NCBI GenBank assembly: GCA_026874595.1
Contig: CM049313.1
Location: 65,910,159-65,974,158, forward strand
Reading direction: 5' to 3'
Source: Sipunculus nudus
Lineage: Eukaryota; Annelida; Sipuncula; Golfingiida; Sipunculidae
DNA: 64,000 nt
How positions within the stretch are numbered: the first letter of the stretch is position 1; each line of letters starts with the position of its first letter. A program made the translations under genes and the position numbers. Below are positions 46,171 to 59,265 of this stretch, piece after piece. The notes below the pieces were generated by a model, which was not told the DNA's origin, did no database searches, and worked only from the letters and a program-made list of their open reading frames with translations.

Positions 46171-49100
46171 AATGCTTTCTTTATTCAGTGTTCGTTTTGA
46201 TTAATAATGTGTGAATGAATTTTGTATTCATTTCCTAATTAAATTTGTATAATTCTTTTCTATCATCTTGACACCAGTAAGAGAAAGCACATAAATTTGT
46301 GGGTTTTTTTATTAATCTACGTGACAATATTACAAAGAAACTTTTTTTATCATCTTGCTTTCCAGTTTAAATGAAATTTTGAAATTTAGTTTGAAATTAA
46401 TTTCAAGTCTAACAGAAATACAGTTAAAAAAACTATTAGCTCACTAACGATAGACATAATTTTATTTTAATTCATTTTTAATTTATTTTTATTTAAATGT
46501 TTTATTTCATTTTTATTTAAATAAGTGTCTATTTAACATTCCTGTATGATACGAAAATGAATGAATATATCATCATTAAGTGTACTATCAGATAGAGTCC
46601 CGTGTTTAAATTGCTTTATGATTTATGGCTTACATAGATTTAAACCACTTTACGACTTATTGAACTTGAAGGACTTTTACCAGGGATGCTTCGTCTGCCA
46701 TACGACTGCGATCACCGCCGCAGAAGTGGCGCAGACGTAGCGTTTTGTTTGCACGATATTAATTATTACACTGAGCCCACTTTCGTGAACACACGCGAGG
46801 ATTCTCACCAATCTGTCGGCTTCACCATTAGAAAGCTTAGAACTTGTTTGAACTGTTACCCTAACTGCATGTTATAATGCGGCGTATGTATCTATTCCAT
46901 GGATACCCGCCGCATATGAAGCTTCAAGTAAAACGGAGAACGTAAAACCTGTACTGGGCAAAGATTCCTATATATTGTGTTTGTAACAGGGAAGCTTACG
47001 TCCTCGGGGGCCAAACATTTTAATCTATTCGTCTGAACAAGAAATTTTGTTGTAATCCCTGCTTTAATGCCTAAACAGTACTCGATTTAAAAGTTTACCT
47101 TCCCTGGACCTGACAGTTGTTCCTAAAGTTGGGACAATCGCCAGGTGGCGTGTGTGATGCATCATTCTCCGTACAGAAATTTATCATGAATGCTAAGGAT
47201 TAACACAACATATCTTGACTCTGCGCTGGAGGTTGAAAATGGGTATGACGTTTTATGTTGGGGAACATCAAGGAAATCCCCTCCAGACATGCTTGTTTTT
47301 ACCGCTTGAGATCTAGACCTACCTGATTCAACTGTTTAATGGACATGACGATTTTAAAGTGGTATGTTGTGTTACCATATGATACAAATATGTTTGTATT
47401 CTTATATATGACACATTTTAAGCTGGAAGATTATTGTTTTATTGTCCGGTGGCATGTCTCCAGTTTTCATACACCTCGTACTAGGGCTCTCTCAGCGGAG
47501 GGAACCAAAGCGCAAGGAGAGTGCACGAAAGCTATGAGCTACTGTTACTCCTGCGTCACAAATCATGAAAACCCAGTGTAATATCGTGTACACGAACGCA
47601 TCCTGTTTAGCCTGTTTCAATAATCCTATAGTTATTATTGGTTATTAATTCCAATTAGGATAGTGTGTCATTAAATGTTAGCAATTGACTCGAGATCAAT
47701 TGAATGCATTTACCTCTATAGCTTAGTCCTGATTGGGCTTCAGTCTTTGTTTGTTACTAATACGCGTAGAATAAAACGTGATTCTATGTACGTTAGTCTG
47801 TGCTAGCTCTTATCATTTTTAACCGGCAGCTGTAATTTAGTTATATAATTTACCGCGTGATGGTAGTACCTGGTTCAAGCTTTGCGAAACAACAAAAGCA
47901 AGTTTGATGGCTCTATTAGTGGGCGAATTATGTTTTAACAATTTCATCCACTCTTTAGCTCCGTTATATGATAATATAAGAATATCGCCGTAGGGTCACG
48001 CGTAAAAGTGACACAGTATATTAATTAAAGGAGCCCATCTCACGGGCTTCAGGTTTCATCTGTTTCAGATTATCCCCCTCAAAACAGGTGTGTCTATGTT
48101 TATTTACTTTTACTTAGTAATAATTTACACATAATTTTTTTTTTTATATCTTATGTTTGTATTTCATGTGTCATATTCCTTGGCGACATGTGTAAGTCAA
48201 TATCAATATAACTAACATTACAATTACTTTTTTTATTTTCAAATATTAATTCAAATCAATATATCACGAGTAATATCATTTAACTAAATCAGCTTTAAGG
48301 CGTGGTGTCTGAATAGTGAGGGTTGGCCTTAAGTCAGGTTCAAGCTACCCTGGGAGTTAATCGGAAATGGGGATAGTCGTAAATTTCTATAACAGTTTTT
48401 TTATAACTTGGTCCAGAATAGATCTATGGATGATCGCTCATTCAGGAAAAGATTTTCTTATCACCGGGCCTTTTTGTCAGATTTATTATAATGAAAAAGG
48501 GGCCTATCTGCGGCATCTTATATTTATTTCATATTTAATTTAATAATATAAAAGCAATAATCATATTTTATCTTAATGTAGGCATGTACCTTTTATCATT
48601 TTATCATATCTGCTAGCCTAGAGATTTGTAAAGTCTTATATTTTCGTATGATATCCAATTGTTGGTCTCTAACATTTATCCATGCATGTGTTATGTGTTG
48701 TCAATCAATTTATCACTGAAATAAATGTATATATAGAGTACAATTTATATCCCGGCGCAAAATAAGGTCATCCCGAGCAAAACCAGCCTGAAGAGCAGAA
48801 AAAGCTAATATATTTGGGTTTTACCACAAACGATCATACATGTGGAAAACGGCCATTGTTGCTGCACATTTACTGTTTGCAGGGCGGCAGTCAGCTGGTT
48901 GCCGAGCAGTAATGGCAGTTGCAAACAATCTGTTATGGTCGAGATCTAATGTTATTCCCTCTATTAGTGCTCGTTAAAATTTATCACCGTATTATTTGGA
49001 CGTTAAACAAAATGGTTTCTACAGGAATAACAAATGAGGCGCAAACTGACGTTTATGGCTGATTTAAGCTCTTCATAACCTTATTCCAGGACATAATAAA

Positions 49101-50890
49101 AGCGATATGTGACGATTAATTCCCTGAATAATCCAACTATTTAATACCAGCAAGGACATTCTGTATTCGATTGCGGGAGTAACTTTCTATAACAAGATTT
49201 ACTGACTTCCGTTGGCTTGCCCCGAAGAGTCGGCCATATTTGGAAATCACCGATCATTTTCAAATATTTTTTTTATTGTAAGCCACTAGACTGAGAAAAA
49301 GTATAGTAAATCCTATCAAGGTCTTTCCTTGGATAAATGGATAAATACGAAATTATTATTTGAGATATTTTGACAGACTCCATACATGGCAATTTATATA
49401 ACATCATTTTTATAAGCCTATGTTTCCATATTTATATCTGGGTCAAGATTTTAACTCAGTCATGTCTAGTGATAGCGATGGGCCTCTGTCCTTTCTTTCA
49501 TTGTGTCGTTCGGCCGTCTGTCCATTAGTAGAGCACAGGTAGGTTAGACTTGCTCAACAGCCATGCAGGCAGATATCGGTGAAAATTCTTGGCAAACCCG
49601 GAATAAGGTCACCGACACAAAACCTCCCAAACCTACTCACAAATATACCTGATTTTAGCACTCTTCTGGATCTTGAACAAAATATCACACACATGTACCT
49701 GCCAGCATGCAACATTTGAAATTATTTTGCCTATCAACTCATTTAAAATATCACAGATATGATATTTCACAGGAATGAGCCCATGTTGAGACAACATGGA
49801 TATAAAATATCCAATTTCACTTTATTGCCCGGAGATTTACTGCCATTATTTATCCTGGGATGCTTCAACTGTATTCTGAGACCAGTGGTGCCATCTATAT
49901 TTATAGTCTTATACGGGACTTCAAGATGGTTTTGAGACGGACAATTGACTTTTATGTGACTGTTTTAACTCTGTTTAGGAATCTGACTCAGGATATTAGA
50001 GCTGATTTAAGTTGCATCCGTCAGACCAATTTCCTGAAGAACATGGAAATTTTGAACAAAATTAGGCCAAGTGTTTTATTAAAAGATCACGAACAAATGT
50101 GAAATGTCATCGTAATCAGTCAATTTTAAGTAAACTTTCATATTAAGCTTCAGTTTCTCAATTCCTTTAGCATGGATGGCCTTGGAATTTTACTGTCATT
50201 ATTCATCTTGGTAAGCTCCCTATATTGTATGAGGCGACTGGTTCCACCGTAATTTTGATCATTTAATACGGATATTCAAGATGGATTTAAGATTAACGGT
50301 TGACATTCATGTAACAATTAAACTCTCCATTTATATATTTGACTAGGGATGATAAAAGTGATATAAAGGATCTGTCATACCGATTTCCCATACATTATCC
50401 AAAATTGGAACAAAAATGCATTAATGCAAAACATTAATTGTATTCTCCAGCGTTTAATTGTCTCTCATTTTGACTGTATTTTCCAAACACTTTTTTCCTT
50501 TATTTAAACTTCCAGAACCGTGTTGCATTTCTTCAACTGTCGACCTTTCTCGGCTCTCTCACTACAAAAAGTTTTCTTTTGTTCTGCTCATTCCTTTCAT
50601 GCCCGTCAATATTTTTTTATATCCAGTAATGTTACCTTCTTTTCTTTTAATATCTGGTAAGGTATATATTTTTTTCTTTTGTCACATGAGTTGGATTGTT
50701 TGTAACGCACAACGTTATGAACAATGATGAAATTATGAGAAGGGTGAGGGTTAATTATAAAAAAGGAACAATCCAGTAAATGTTGGAGGTAGTCTGAATG
50801 ACGATTGAATGTTTTCCAATCCATAGATTCTATAGACCATTTGCACCTTCGGATATTTTGTTATCTCGGGCCGAGAGTCATGACAATAAG
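46171..50890. other. no gene seen
   Basis: A long AT-rich stretch with no recognised repeat, RNA gene or exon. Open frames of 60-89 codons have no features of real proteins. Confidence 0.5.
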
Positions 50891-50985
50891 GGGGCCACAG
50901 AGGGCCATGCCCCCCCCCCCCCCCACCCCGGTCCAAACCATGCAGTACTCCCCGTTCTCCCGGAATATCACTTTTAATAAAAAAA
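50891..50985 (-). repeat. G-rich repeat related to 56283-56375
   Basis: On the minus strand the order is ATATTCCGGGAGAACGGGGA, GTACTGCATG, a G tract, then CATGGCCCTCTGTGGCCCCC. The same order occurs on the plus strand at 56290-56360 (AATTCCGAAAGGGCGGAGAG, GTACTGCATG, G tract, CCATGGCCCCCTGCGGCCCC). It is the end of one transposon family in two places. Confidence 0.65.
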
Positions 50986-51149
50986 TGTATCTCATAAACA
51001 ATGTTTTTGTTTTTCCTCTAAAATTGTTTCATTGATATCTAAAATAAAATTTGAATTCTTTTATTGTATCAAAATTCAAAAATTCAAATTTAAGTTAGAA
51101 AAAAGTGATAAGGAAAAAAATGGTTTTTAGATAGTGTTATGATTCTTTA

Positions 51150-51367
51150 CAGAAGCGGATTCGGGGGTTGGGGGTCCAGGGGGTCCTGACCCCCCCCCCC
51201 CCCTTTTTTTCATCAGAAACAACATTTTTATGGACTTCAGACAAAATTTTACTGCCTTGACCCCCCCCCCTTTTCCAGACCTGGGGACTTATTTTGGGGG
51301 TTTTCATAAGTCCTCCTGGGGTGGACCCCCCCCCCCCCCCATTTCCTAAATCCTGGATCCGCCCCTG
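51150..51367. mobile_element. 218-bp C-rich MITE
   Basis: Starts CAGAAGCGGATTCGGG and ends CCTGGATCCGCCCCTG, imperfect inverted repeats of the CAGGGGCGGATCC type. Three poly(C) tracts (51190-51203, 51262-51271, 51328-51341) are preceded by TGA or GGA, as if a smaller unit had been triplicated. No clear 8-bp target duplication is visible. Confidence 0.6.
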
Positions 51368-51690
51368 TTTTATATTATTCCATAAAAATGTGGTTTGCTG
51401 TTACTGTTTGCTTAGAATTGTGCACCATTTGAAATTTTAAACTTTTCGGAAAAGTCAGAATTACATTTGAAAATGAATATGAACTTCTTAAATACATATA
51501 CCATAATAAAGAGTTCTGTACCAGGTCTCAAATGATATATACTTTATAAAGTCTGATATGCATATGATAAAGCCTTTGGATTGATTTTAGATTTAGGAGT
51601 TTTTACCCTAAATTGCACAAATCGCACTAGTAGAAACTACGACTTAACAAGAAATGATTTTATTTTACAATCCAGTCCGATTAGATCGGA
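51368..51690. other. no gene seen
   Basis: AT-rich anonymous spacer. Confidence 0.5.
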
Positions 51691-52760
51691 TGTTGATTTA
51701 CGCTATATATAGACTTCCTGGTTGTTCTACAGGATTGCTCCTCCTATTAATGCTCCGACAGTAGGAGGGGAGGCTTATAGGGGTTCCGATCTTGATTTAC
51801 GCTATGTAGACTTCCTGGTTGTTCTCCAGGATTGCTCCTCCTATTAATGCTCCGACAGTAGGAGGGGAGGCTTATAGGGGTTCCGATGTTGATTTACGCT
51901 ATATAGACTTCCTCTTTGTTCTCCAGGATTGCTCCTCCTATTACGTCTCCGACAGTAGGAGGGGAGGATTATAGGGGTTCCGATGTTGATTTACGCTATA
52001 TAGAAATCCTGGTTGTTCTCCAGGATTGCTCCTCCTATTAAGGTTCCGACAGTAGGAGGGGAGGCTTACAGGGGTTCCGATCTTGATTTACGCTATATAG
52101 ACTTCCTGGTTGTTCTACAGGATTGCTCCTCCTATTAATGCTCCGACAGTAGGAAGGGAGGCTTATAGGGGTTCCGATGTTGATTTATGCTATATAGACT
52201 TCCTGGTTGTTCTACAGGATTGCTCCTCCTATTACGTCTCTGCCGGTAGGAGGGTAGGCCAATAGGGGTTCCGATGTTGATTAACGCTATATAGACTTCC
52301 TGTTTGTTCTCCAGGATTGCTTCTCCTATTACGTCTCTGCCGGTAGGAGGGGAGGCTTATAGGGGTTCCGATGTTGATTTACGCTATATAGACTTCCTGG
52401 TTGTTCTACAGGATTGCAATTCCTATTACGTCTCTGCCGGTAGGAGGGGAGGCTTATTGGGGTTCCGATGTTGATTTACGCTATATACACTTCATGGTTG
52501 TTCTACAGGATTACTCCTCCTATTAAGGCTCCGACAGTAGGAGGGGAGGCTTAAAAGGGTTCCGATGTTGATTTGCGCTATATAGACTTCCTGGTTGATC
52601 TATAGGAATACTCCTCCTATTAAGTCTCTGCCGGTAGGAGGGGAGGCCTATAGGGGTTCCGATGTTGATTTACGCTATATAGACTTCCTGGTAATTCTCC
52701 AGGATTGCTCCTCCTATTACGTCTCTGCCAGTAGGACGTGATGGTTTATAGGGGTTGATG
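51691..52760. repeat. 97-bp tandem repeat with internal hairpin, about 11 units
   Basis: Units start GTTGATTTACGCTATATAGA at 51692, 51791, 51888, 51985 and 52082, giving a 97-bp period, and continue to about 52760. Each unit holds CTCCTCCTATTA followed 13-20 bp later by TAGGAGGGGAGG, a stem of about 9 bp. The loop is the variable part (AATGCTCCGACAG versus ACGTCTCTGCCGG). Units are about 90-97 percent alike, so the array is fairly young, and some units share both loop types in alternation. Confidence 0.95.
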
Positions 52761-55293
52761 AGTAAATTGCTATATCATTCTTTTGGTAAAATATGTTTGT
52801 GTGTAGACACAGCTAGGTGTTCTGAGATATATTCTTTTTCTTTCTTTAGCCATTTTCTCTTTGCGCTAGATCTCCACTCCGGTTGATTTTTAAAAGCTGA
52901 AATTCTGACACAATATTAGTCCTAGGTCACATAGGTTTACCTACCTAATATTTATTTATTTTTTTTCATGCTATAGCCGATTCCCCCATTATCGCTCAGT
53001 TTCGTGGGCCGGTGGTAGGGGGGGGGGGGATGGAAGGGTCTTCTAGTGTTGGCTTGACGATTGCATGCATCTAGTTTTTGACGAATATTTTTGTTTTATG
53101 AATGAGTGCCTCAGAACAAACGTGGCTAATTGCTAGCTGTTCTGGCCTCAATCCCTTCAACAATGTTTTTGTGATAAGTTGTCATTTACTTAAGTTGTGT
53201 TCATGAGTACCATTTCAAGAGCTGTCTCCCATTGTTGTATATTCTATGTTAGTAACACAAACGTTCACGATTCGGAAAATTATATTAACACGACGCAAAC
53301 AATAATTCGCCCGCCCCTTCCCGAAATGGTATTCGAAATCTCATCACTACTAAGTCGATGAGACAATGTAAAATTTAATTTAGGGACACGTACTTTGCGG
53401 TTTTGTAACATTGAAATCATGCCTTGTAATATGTCTTTTCTTGTTATGTTTTACTTTGGTTATTTGGTTTGTCTGTCTGCGGCATAACTCAGAAATGTAC
53501 GGAGAGATTTCAAATGTAATTTGTTAAATTGAGGGTTAGAATAACATCAAGCAACAAATCGATACATTTTATGAATCAAATCAAAAGATGCAATACCATT
53601 GTGAAATAGAGTAATTTCTTTTTTCAGAGCAAGGATCGGCTCAGTCATTGGTATCTTGGGCCTTGTTTTCTTCTGCGATCCACCTGTGAATCGTGAAAGC
53701 TAGTGCCAAAACAAAGACATTTTTTATTAGGATTTAGGCAGAGGTATCCATGTGGGCTCAGAGTACTACTCTAGTTTTTTTTCTATGGGTACCGTTCTGT
53801 CGTCTCTATTTTAAGTGTTATCAGACCTAATTGTTAAAAGCACCTTTTCCGATATCTAACGCCTATAAACTCATAATAATGCCTTGAAAGCTGTTCATTT
53901 TGTTTATATGGATGTGTTTATAACAGGTGGGGGTCCCGCCAAAATAATCCAACAAATTCATCAAGAACATCTATCAGTCAGTATTTTCACAAGGGGCATT
54001 TTGCAACAAGTGAACTATAAACTTCTCCACTTATAAAATCGACCACCTTAGGTTACATATTGTTCAGTTTGTCAACAATTCTATGTTTACTAACAACTTG
54101 TAGATAAACAAGCTCATACAGCCGTCACAGTGGTGGTAAAAAGACCTGTCTTTACCATAATTTCGTGAGATTCATTAATAAGTATGGATAGTAAGCAAGA
54201 TATCACATAACTCCTTCGAAAAAGTAGTTGCATGAACAGGTGGCTTTAACAATTCCAGAACCATCCAATTACTTTTGGAGAAGTTAATATTCTGTATTTA
54301 AACAGATTTTTTTCACAGAAAGAGGACACACTATTTACTAGCCACATTAAACAGCAACAGAAAATCGTTAAAATAATTTCACCCTCTACGCGTAGGAAAT
54401 TCTAGGGATAATATGTTGTACTTTGAAAGGAAGAAATGCACTTCAGATACGTCTTGAGTTATCTGATTTTGGATAGACTATCAGGACAGCTAGACAGTTT
54501 AGATCACATGGGGAGATTGTAACACTGCTATTACTTTCAGCGTCGCGTAACAGCAGGATACTGTCTGAGCTATGTAAGATTCCGCATGAGGGCTGCTCCA
54601 CCCTTGCCGGTCATCTCTCACAATCAGTCCTACTCCAGACCAAAGCTAACAGCTTTGGGTTTATGGTCTCATTCATATGTTACCAATGATGTCCGGTCGA
54701 CGCAATGGACATCTTTACAATTTGTACCCTGACCGTTCAAGCCACATATTTTTTGTTAGTTTCCTGAGCTCCCTGACGAACTTACAACCCATGCACATAA
54801 ACCAATCGTTATCAACAGACAGTCTAAGGCCAAAAAAAAATATTGTTCTACGGATTCGCCGCTCACTTTTTTTAGTTTAACCTTATTTATTTTTTAATGA
54901 AGAAAAGGTCCTTGGTAATGTTATAAATTTTCGTCATGTTAATAATTCCCTATCAGACTTTTAAAAGGTCTGGAAAATAGACAAAACAAAGTATTGATCA
55001 TCTACAGTTATACAGCATTTCAAGAACTCACGCATTGTATTTTCTATGCAAGCTGGAAAAATCCCACGTATTGTGTCTACACCAGTAAACAAAGTTCTAC
55101 CGCTCGCACCATATTTGTTTCTGTTTCTAGAGGAGGTAGAACAATATTTTTTGTGTGGCCTATAACTGTTTGGGGTCTCTCATCTTCCATGATTCTGTCA
55201 CCCGTGACCCGTGAATATTCTCTTTTTGGCATACTCCTGGGAACCACCGGAGCCTAGTTCACATCTGTTTACAGTGTCTGAGTGCTGTGGTGG
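52761..55293. other. no gene; repeat fragment at 52.9-53.03 kb
   Basis: Wording at about 52905-53030 (ATTAGTCCTAGGTCACATAG, TAGCCGATTCCCCCATTATC, then a G tract at 53020-53030) echoes the units at 22.29-22.7 kb. Around 53465-53580 GTTTGTCTGTCTGCGGCATA may be another dispersed-repeat fragment. No coding block was recognised. Confidence 0.45.
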
Positions 55294-56219
55294 CAGGGGC
55301 GTAGCCAGGATTGAAGGAGGGGAGGGGGCCGGCGAAACCTGAAATTCGAAAAACGGGGGGGGGGGGGGGGGGGGGTAGGGGCGCTTACTATGAAAACTTT
55401 TATATACATACGTGTATATGTATGTATATATATATATATTTTAATATTATTAATATTATTAATATACGTATTATTTTAGTGTATGAAAATATATGTATGT
55501 TTATTTTCAAATATGAACCATTAAGGTTAGTAACAGGTACTGGTGAGGGTATGAGGGTATGGGAGGGGGTATCCCCCTCCCATATTGGAAAAATTTTTTA
55601 ATTATGCAATGAAAAGAGGATATTTTGAGGCAATTTTCAACATATAATGCCTGAAAACCTGTTCTTTTATGTCCTTGCGTTATGTAGTCAAACTGCAGAG
55701 AGGTTCAATATTTAATATTTATATTTCTTCTAAATCATTTTCAAACAAGTCAGTTGCGCAAAAGCGCATTTACGTTTCTTACTTGCAAAATGTTATCTTT
55801 TAAATGTAATGCTCCGAGTGAAATAACTGATAGGTTTAAGTCTTATGTTAAACTTTTCATTTTACCGGGTTCCGTGGTCTCGATAGCACACAAGACTGCT
55901 AAGACCACAGATCAGTACCGGTATCACCAGAGGAACCGTGAGATTGTTCAAGGTCGACCCCATCCAGGGCCTGGTGACCTGCAGGTGTTCTGCAGCTGTT
56001 CATAAATATCCTTATACTCAACTAATAAATTTGAAAGAAGTAAACTGCAGATAACTTTAATCAAATCTAATAGCTATTTAATAAAAAGAAAAAAGAAAAA
56101 GGAAAATAAATTACAAAAATTTGAAAATTGGATAAAATGAGAGATATTGCAGCTCAACGGGTGGCCGCGCGCCGAAGGCGCCCCCGCTGGACACGCCACT
56201 TATAGTTTAGGTAACCTAA

Positions 56220-56275
<56 letters not shown>

Positions 56276-56375
56276 TATTAGACTAGGTGAAATTCCGAAA
56301 GGGCGGAGAGTACTGCATGTGACGGGGGGGGGGGGGGCCCATGGCCCCCTGCGGCCCCCCCTGGCTACGCCCCTG
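55294..56375. mobile_element. candidate DNA transposon with perfect 16-bp TIRs
   Basis: CAGGGGCGTAGCCAGG at 55294-55309 and its exact reverse complement CCTGGCTACGCCCCTG at 56360-56375 bound about 1.08 kb. Inside are a 21-G tract (55355-55375), a 14-G tract (56324-56337), an (AT)n microsatellite, and, near 56160-56200, another terminus-like block (CTGGACACGCCACT). The flanking octamers TGTGGTGG and GGTGGGGT agree at only 5 of 8 positions. The pair may therefore be one old element, or the left and right ends of two different insertions. No transposase frame is visible. Confidence 0.6.
56227..56272. repeat. (AT)n microsatellite
   Basis: A pure AT run preceded by GTGTGTG, inside the TIR element. 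Confidence 0.95.
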
Positions 56376-57269
56376 GGTGGGGTTAGGGGGGGGGGATGAA
56401 ATTATAGCTGCATAAAATGTTAGTTGCATGGTTATGCTAATGTCCCATATCATCAAATATATTCCAAAGACCTTCTCATCCACAGACTGTTCGCTCTACG
56501 AACGGGCGAAGTGTAATATTAATAACGGTTGACAGTTGCTGTTGAAGCTATAGTCCATTTCACCACCTGCTGTCCACCTGTTTTTTGTAGATGATATACT
56601 TAAAAGTTTATATTTTTCAATATTTTCAAAGTAAACAATATATGGAAGTGACAACCTAATATGGCAGTTAAGAATTTTACAATAAATACCCCGTTAATGT
56701 TTCACAACATTTTAGTCTCTTTATCATGATCTGGCAGATATGGTGTGTCCCTACATAAGTAGCCATCTTCGTTTTAGCTGGTTATATTTTTTAGAGTGTT
56801 TACATGAGATCATCCAATCAGCAGCTGTCAGTTGAGGCTGTTTTTGCATGTGACCAATGACCTTGACCTCCATAAATGGGTCTGATATGTTGTAAAATGT
56901 AGACTGATTTCTCATATTTTCAGAAAATTCTGTTACTCGAATATGGCATAAGGTAGGAATTTAGTTACCTAGTTGAAAATTAGGTTCTGTAATCCTCTCC
57001 TCTACACTATAATTGTTTCCCTTGAAATGTACCTAATACAAATTTTCATAGCAAAAATCAGGTGGACATGAGGGGATGAAAAGGACTATAGTTATCAGCT
57101 CTTTATACCGTGACACTGACAATAACAGTGACCGTGATATTCACAGCAATAGAACGCAAGGTATCACTAATTGAACCATCAGAGTTAGTAATTACTTTCT
57201 TTGACATCTTTAATTTTTAAAAATTTAAATTGCGTAAACAATTGAACATTTGTTCTTTGTTTCTTTCAG

Positions 57270-57511
57270 AGACAGACAAAAAGAACAGAAATCGTTCATC
57301 AATCAGCGAACAGAGGGCAGCACATTCCATTCTTATGTGTTTACACTTCTCTGCTGGCACTACTTTTTTGTATTCTGGTGGATTTACTCGTAGGCCACAA
57401 CTACGTGTAAAGATGCATCCTGAGAAGGCCTTGTGGGGTAGATTATATGTGCAGTGTCTAGATGATCCCCGAAGAGTTTTTCTTGAACGGGCTTGGTCTG
57501 TTAGAATTTGA
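57270..57511 (+). CDS. possible terminal exon, unknown protein
   Basis: A pyrimidine-rich tract ending in CAG (57251-57269, TGTTCTTTGTTTCTTTCAG) makes a good splice acceptor. From 57270 an open frame of about 80 residues runs to TGA at 57509-57511, followed only 8 bp later by AATAAA (57520-57525). The translated segment has a balanced, protein-like composition, including F-S-A-G-T-T-F-L-Y-S-G-G-F, M-H-P-E-K-A-L-W-G-R-L-Y-V and C-L-D-D-P-R-R-V-F-L-E. No family was recognised. Coding begins in the second position of a codon, so an upstream exon would be needed and none was found. The frame is also open on the other strand, which weakens the case. It might instead belong to an old transposon gene. 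Confidence 0.3.
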
Positions 57512-57902
57512 TCTGTATCAATAAATATTACAAACATACATCCATATAACCCGCCCAGTAAGGTTGCACATGATGAGTGGTGGATGGCGACGAGGGGTGC
57601 CGCAGGTGGCAATGCCCCATCTGACTTTGCATGTAATATTGAATAAAAAAACTAAATATCTGCTGAGAAACATATAATATGAAAGACATTTTGAAAACAC
57701 GAAAATATCAGTCATGTTCACGTCAAGTTTCATTAGAATACATCAGTTAAGGTGACTTATAAAGTTACATCTGTTATTCCTTGAGAGCAAAATGTAATTA
57801 TGCACCATTTAACTTCTAATACATAGAGTTCAATTGAAAGGAATTAAAAGTTACAATGAATAACTTCAGTTGGACAAATACAATTTCATGAATTCATTTT
57901 TT

Positions 57903-59250
57903 AGCTCAGCTGACTATAAGTCATCTGAGCTATAGTCGTGGTCCATTGTCCGTCGTCCGTCCGTCTGTCCGTCCGTCCGTCCGTAGATGTGGCACGTTTT
58001 GAAACCGTAAGACCTAGGAATCCAAAATTTGGCATAATGTTAGATATCCCCAAGATCTCCTAACAAGCCGAAAACTGGGTCTTTGCGACTTCGTTCCTTT
58101 GAGAAATTAAGGAAAAACCTCAATTTTTTTTATTAAAAACCTATTTTCACATTTCAGGACTGCCAAATATCAAAACTACTCATCTGTTTTTCCTCATATT
58201 TACCATAAATATTCCACTATATAGTTCCTATGTACATGCCAGAAATTATGTCTGTATTATATAATTTAAAAAAGTTATGGGATCAAAAATAATGCATTTT
58301 GTAAAAAATCAGGAAAGATATTTGATCACTTTACACAAAACTTGTTAAAGCTATGGATTTTTTTTTCCAGTAATACAACTTTAAGTAATCAAAATTAAAT
58401 TGTATACCCAAAATTAGATCAAAATCTTTTAAATTTTTTGAAATATTAACAAAAATAAAAAATTAGTACCTTAAATTTTGCCCAAATTTGACCATGGCAC
58501 GTTTTTTTCCTGTAGGTAGTGTGATTTTAATTTTCACAGCATGTTTTTGTTAGCTTTTTGTCTGTTAACACCAAAAATTTGAAACCAGTTGATCAAAAAC
58601 TGTAGATTTTATTCAAGTTTTCAAGCACCATGTAACATATTGTTTACATCAAGCTAGAGTTATGCAGTTTGCAACAGCTCAGCTCCCCAGCTTCAGCTCT
58701 CTGTTCCTAAAATTTGGCATACAGTTAGATGTCTCCAAAATCCCCTACCATGCCAAGAATTTTGTCACTAGGACTTAATACCTTCGAGATATTAATGAAA
58801 AACTTTATTTTTCCATTAAAAACCCATTGTTACACTTCAAGACTGCCTAATATCAAAACCACTGATCTGACTATAATCATATATAATATACATATTTTTC
58901 TATACATTCTCTATGCACATGCCAGAAATGATGTCAGTATAGCGTAATTGTTTTAAGTTTTGGGCCAAAGCATAATGCATTTTGTAAAAAAAATCAAGAA
59001 ATATATTACTCCCTAAACAAGAGGATTGCTAGAGATTTTTTGTCAGGGATTAAACATTATTTTATCAAGATTCAATTGAATACCCAAAATTAGTTCTGAA
59101 TTTTTCAAATTTTATTTAGTTATTAGTATAAATATAAAATTAGTACCTTATATTTTGCCAGACTTTGACCATGGCACGTTTGTTTCCTGTGAGCACAGTT
59201 GATATAATTTTCATATCATGCACACATAAGGATTACAGCTTTTTAGTTTA
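57903..59250 (+). mobile_element. hairpin-headed element with two 680-bp tandem units
   Basis: It starts with a hairpin (57903-57931, AGCTCAGCTGACT, 3-nt loop, AGTCATCTGAGCT), then CCGTCCGTCTGTCCGTCCGT repeats (57955-57983). Two diverged units of about 680 bp follow. Unit 1 runs from AAAATTTGGCATAATGTTAG (58023) and unit 2 from AAAATTTGGCATACAGTTAG (58708). Both carry ATGCCAGAAAT(T/G)ATGTC, AATAATGCATTTTGTAAAAA-like and TTGACCATGGCACGTTT blocks in order. The hairpin and CCGT head are shared with 6205-6120 on the minus strand, but the tandem bodies differ. Noncoding; likely a pearl/Helentron-type non-autonomous element. Confidence 0.65.
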
Positions 59251-59265
59251 GAAAGCTGAAAGAAA

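Noticed and set aside
51691-52760. CRISPR array
   Set aside because: The whole 97-bp unit repeats, with no unique spacers between short constant repeats, and the genome is eukaryotic.
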